Source: G963665495 sp963677785
Lineage (GTDB): Bacteria > Desulfobacterota > Desulfovibrionia > Desulfovibrionales > Desulfovibrionaceae
Assembly (NCBI GenBank): GCA_963677785.2
Contig: CAXXDH010000003.1
Coordinates: 3,968,001 to 4,032,000, forward strand
Direction: 5' to 3'
DNA length: 64,000 bases
The notes beneath the pieces are model-generated. The model saw nothing but the letters and a program-made list of their open reading frames with translations, did not search any database and was not told the DNA's origin. This document shows, one piece after another, positions 61,213-64,000 of this stretch. Position 1 is the stretch's first letter, and each line of letters opens with the position of its first letter. Made by a program: the position numbers and the translations under genes.

Positions 61213-61647
61213 GAGGTCCTCCTCTTTTATTGATCAATGCAATAAACGGGCCCTTTTTCTGTATTTTTTATATTTGACTGAAAGCATTTATTTTTTTTGT
61301 AATTTTAAGCGTAATACCTTCCTTTCATTAAAAAAGAATGTATATATATGACAAAATTGTCATTCAAGGAGGGCGGGTTGCCAAAAAAGGATATTCTGAA
61401 TGTTGTTATCTCCTCTCCGTCTTGGAGATCGGGGAAACGCCTGCTATACTTTCTGAAGGGGAGGTCTGCGTTTCTCCTTTTCGAACGGATGGAAGCATAA
61501 AAAATGTGAATGTGGATAAAACATGAGTTGGAACGCAGCAGGGAGATCTCTGCCATTTGGGGCTTGAAGATATTGCCGTTTCTTTTTACAAAATACGGCC
61601 TGACAAACGTCTGATCACTGATCGCTTTTTTTAATAAGGAGTTTTAT
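61213..61647. other. Divergent intergenic region mcp-lemA
   Basis: 435 bases, AT-rich near 61260-61340. It holds the near-palindrome ATGACAA-AA-TTGTCAT (61348-61363), a possible regulator site. A 62-codon frame (61338-61526) lacks a ribosome site and homology, so I do not call it. Confidence 0.45.
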
Positions 61648-62202
61648 ATGAGCATACTTTTGATTGTTCTGGCTCTTATCTGTTTTTCCCTTGTTTTTTT
61701 CGTACTGTTGTATAACAAACTGGTCAAAAGCAGGAATCTCAGCGAGGAGGCCTGGAGCGGCATAGATGTTCAATTGAAAAAGCGAGCCAACCTGATTCCC
61801 AATTTGATGGAAGTCGTCAAGGGCTACATGGGGCATGAACGCGAAGTGCTCGAGAACGTGACCAAATACCGTTCCATGAGCAGTCAGGCCGGGGATTTTG
61901 CGCAAAAGGCCCAGGCGGAGTCGCTTCTGGGACAGGCCTTGGGGCATCTGTTTGCTGTTGCGGAAAATTATCCTGATCTCAAAGCCAATCAGAATTTTCT
62001 TGAGCTGCAACACGCGCTCAGTGATGTCGAGCAATCCATTGAAATGGCCAGGCGGTATTACAACGGCAGCGCACGGAATTTGAATATCGCCATTGAATCA
62101 TTTCCGAGCAACATCGTTGCTTCCATGTTTCATTTTCAAAAAGCAGAATATTTTGAAATTGAAGATCCGGGAGATCGGGCCGTGCCCAAAATCAATTTTT
62201 AA
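61648..62202 (+). CDS. LemA-family membrane protein
   Basis: 184 residues. N-terminal membrane helix (LLIVLALICFSLVFFVLLYN), then the helical LemA domain with SRNLSEEAWSGIDVQLKKRA, NLIPNLMEVVKGY and YYNGSARNLNIAIESFPSN. Usually followed by a TPM or M48 peptidase gene; here it stands alone. Role in envelope biology not established. AAGGAG precedes the ATG. Confidence 0.9.
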   Translation: MSILLIVLALICFSLVFFVLLYNKLVKSRNLSEEAWSGIDVQLKKRANLIPNLMEVVKGYMGHEREVLENVTKYRSMSSQAGDFAQKAQAESLLGQALGHLFAVAENYPDLKANQNFLELQHALSDVEQSIEMARRYYNGSARNLNIAIESFPSNIVASMFHFQKAEYFEIEDPGDRAVPKINF

Positions 62203-62250
62203 CAGAAGCAACGCTGGATCTGTACGTTGTCTGTTTAGGCGGCAACCAGT

Positions 62251-63363
62251 TTATTGTGCGTTTTTTTTACTGACAAGGATCCAGAATCTGGCTTTGCCGC
62301 GCATGTTGCCGGCCAGAAAAGAGGCCTCGCGCTTGTGCCCGCAAAACAGATCCACATGGTTGCCCTTAAATGCGCCCGTATCCTGTGCGAATAATAAGGC
62401 GGAAAAACGCCGCATCTCAGAACTATTCGGCTGCGGCAACAGGGCGTCGGCAGCGAGAATGGCGCCCAATGGAAGAAAGGCGCGGTCCACGGCCGCGCTG
62501 GCCATGGGGGTGAGCTTGGCTCCCGAGGCGCCGAAGGGGCCGTCTTCGGCCAGTTTGAAAAAAATATAACGGGGATTGCATGCGAGCAGGGCATCACGGC
62601 GTTGCGCATCGGCGCTGAGAATCTTCCGCAGCGTTTGCATGCTCATGGTTTCGCGTGTCGCCAGCCCGCGCTCGATGCATACTTTGCCAAGGCTGACGTA
62701 CGGTTGGCCGTTGTTGGCCGCGTAGAGTACGTGGCGGCTGCTTCCATCCGGCAAGGACAGGCGTCCCGACCCTTGAACCTGGAGGAAAAACGCATCCACC
62801 GGGTTTTTCAGCCAGGCGATTTCCAGATTTCTGCCTTTGAGAGCTCCCTCCTGGTCAATGGCTTTTCGATCATAATACGCCGTGTTTTTTTTCAGATCGC
62901 CGGGGACGCCGTAAAGCGGATAGGGGTAGTCCGGCGAATATGTGAGTGCGGCCTTGATATCGGGTTCGAAATACCCGGTCAGCAGAGTCGGCGGGGAGAT
63001 GGGGATCCAGGAGAAACGTCTGGCAAGAAGCGCCGGATCGTTTTTCAGAAGGGGCAACAGTTCGATAAGCTCTTCAATACTTTGCCGCAATGCTTGCCAG
63101 GTATACGATACGTCGGCATAGCGCAGGGCAATGGTGTTTTGCGGTCTGCTGTTGACGTATGTCAGGCTTTGCAGCAACGGCGCGCGAAATGATTCCCATG
63201 TATCAAGTCCCTGTGCTTTGGGAGAGAGGAGTTTGCAAAAAGTTGCCGCAGAAGGCCGTTCGCCTGGGGGGAGGCCATAGTTTTCTTCGTCAGGCAGGGG
63301 GCCGGTACAGCTGGTGACAAAAAGACAGCTCAGTGCGGCCAGCAAAAACGTACGCAGCGTCAT
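62251..63363 (-). CDS. mltA: Membrane-bound lytic murein transglycosylase A
   Basis: 370 residues. Lipobox LFVTSC with Cys19. MltA domain (LLTGYFEPDIKAAL, LYGVPGDLKK) and C-terminal 3D domain with its aspartates (MASAAVDRAFLPLGA, AQDTGAFKGNHVDLFCG). Cleaves glycan strands at the outer membrane. The ATG at 63363 overlaps the HAD gene stop by one base; a long upstream extension of the frame lies antisense-free inside the HAD gene and is not coding. Confidence 0.93.
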   Translation of the reverse strand: MTLRTFLLAALSCLFVTSCTGPLPDEENYGLPPGERPSAATFCKLLSPKAQGLDTWESFRAPLLQSLTYVNSRPQNTIALRYADVSYTWQALRQSIEELIELLPLLKNDPALLARRFSWIPISPPTLLTGYFEPDIKAALTYSPDYPYPLYGVPGDLKKNTAYYDRKAIDQEGALKGRNLEIAWLKNPVDAFFLQVQGSGRLSLPDGSSRHVLYAANNGQPYVSLGKVCIERGLATRETMSMQTLRKILSADAQRRDALLACNPRYIFFKLAEDGPFGASGAKLTPMASAAVDRAFLPLGAILAADALLPQPNSSEMRRFSALLFAQDTGAFKGNHVDLFCGHKREASFLAGNMRGKARFWILVSKKNAQ

Positions 63364-63845
63364 CAGGTTCTGAGCGTGGCGATGAGGCGTTTGGGATGCA
63401 GCAGAATCTCCAGAGCGGCGTTGATATTGGGTGCGACCACATCCGCATTGTACAGGGTGCAGGGCGCAGCGCATTCGATATCGTAGACAGCAATGCCTAT
63501 GGCGGCGGCTTTCACAGCCAGGTAGTCGTTGCGTCCGTTGCCGATAAACACGCAGCGGGCCGGGCCGAGTTCGTGCAGCAGGGAAAGTTTGGTTTGGTCT
63601 TCGCCTTCCTTGGGATTTTGCTTGTTCAGGACGCAGACTTCGCAAGGCAGCGAAGCCATTTGTTCATGCGCCGTACCGAAAGTGTCCGCAGTGATAACGC
63701 GCAGTTCAAGATGGGCTGCAAGCGCGGCCAAACGTTCGGCCACTCCGGGAATGATTTGTCCGTCGCATGCCAGGGTGCCGTTGAAATCCAATATCAGATA
63801 TTCGAGTCTGAGATTGCCGAATCCGGGGATTTTGAATTGGAGCAC
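63363..63845 (-). CDS. HAD-superfamily protein with DxN motif (soluble P-type ATPase-like)
   Basis: 160 residues. Motif I reads LDFNGTLA: the nucleophile Asp20 is present but the usual second Asp is Asn22. Then VITADTFGTA (motif II), K in EDQTKLSLL, and GNGRNDYLAVKAA (motif IV). This matches the COG4087 soluble P-type ATPase-like group rather than ordinary phosphatases. Upstream of mltA and translationally coupled to it. Confidence 0.8.
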   Translation of the reverse strand: MLQFKIPGFGNLRLEYLILDFNGTLACDGQIIPGVAERLAALAAHLELRVITADTFGTAHEQMASLPCEVCVLNKQNPKEGEDQTKLSLLHELGPARCVFIGNGRNDYLAVKAAAIGIAVYDIECAAPCTLYNADVVAPNINAALEILLHPKRLIATLRT

Positions 63846-64000
63846 GAAGAATTTCCTTGCCGATAGCGAGTTTTCAAGTTGCGCCAGCGTTTTCGTATAC
63901 CCTGAAAATGGACTGCGGGCGCTAGTGTTTGTCTTGAGGAGTTGCTTGCGATCAAAATCGCTTTCCTGTTCTTGAAGGATTTGTCAAGAAATATTCTTCT
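63846..64000. other. Right edge, no gene seen
   Basis: 155 bases without a credible complete gene. It should contain the promoter of the HAD-mltA pair. Confidence 0.4.

Noticed and set aside
61338..61526. 62-codon frame between mcp and lemA
   Set aside because: No ribosome site, no homology, and includes the dyad and likely promoter DNA.

Overview
The window looks like chromosome from a strictly anaerobic, diderm bacterium of the Desulfovibrio type (Desulfovibrionales, Desulfobacterota). This is inferred from gene content, not from a database match. The signs are a tungsten/molybdenum aldehyde:ferredoxin oxidoreductase with its own ferredoxin, a two-gene SUF iron-sulfur system, a glycyl-radical class III ribonucleotide reductase, a thioredoxin/thioredoxin reductase pair, BamD, HflKC, and a cobamide salvage and remodelling cluster. 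The backbone is densely coded, with many 1-4 base gene overlaps, and has moderate GC.

Layout. 0-5.6 kb: AOR (cut by the window edge) and ferredoxin, phosphomannomutase/phosphoglucomutase, hflKC. 5.6-10 kb: a divergent repressor pair (small XRE regulator and an S24 CI-like repressor), then three membrane proteins (nucleoside-recognition permease, AEC carrier, rhomboid protease) and a truncated IS5 copy. 11-21.9 kb: a SprA-like HExxH protein, a DUF457 protein, sufB-sufC, a lone receiver protein, nrdD-nrdG with a 9 x 22-bp tandem repeat array far upstream, a four-PAS histidine kinase and an orphan gene. 22-23.3 kb: an IS3 element. 23.5-41.6 kb: a housekeeping run with an M23 peptidase, CBS protein, pcm, YqaA/DedA, mrp, lytic transglycosylase, pgsA, ftsB-like, a TPR protein, a lipoprotein, fbp, tsaD, trxA-trxB-bamD, a histidinol-dehydrogenase-like orphan, fusA, a DUF2062 protein, rsmA and HU.

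41.7-50.6 kb is an accessory scar. It holds a methyltransferase, an integrase fragment joined to an IS1380 fragment, an IS3 interrupted by an intact IS5, a half IS5/IS427-type element, a full-size IS1380 with a one-base frameshift, an AT-rich FG-GAP secreted protein whose C-terminal anchor is out of frame at an A7 tract, and the 3' half of a tRNA-Glu gene with its terminator. The latter looks like an attachment-site remnant.

50.8-64 kb returns to backbone: a FecR-domain protein and a small secreted partner, creD, the cobalamin cluster cbiB-cbiR-cobU-cobS, a two-domain acyltransferase/GNAT protein, a TPR protein, a chemoreceptor with a cytoplasmic C-terminal Cache domain, lemA, mltA and a HAD protein.

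The strongest oddities are the 22-bp operator-like array upstream of nrdGD, the homopolymer-controlled anchor of the FG-GAP protein, the tRNA-Glu half-gene, the nested IS scar with hints of IS3-mediated rearrangement, and the chemoreceptor with its sensor domain at the wrong end.
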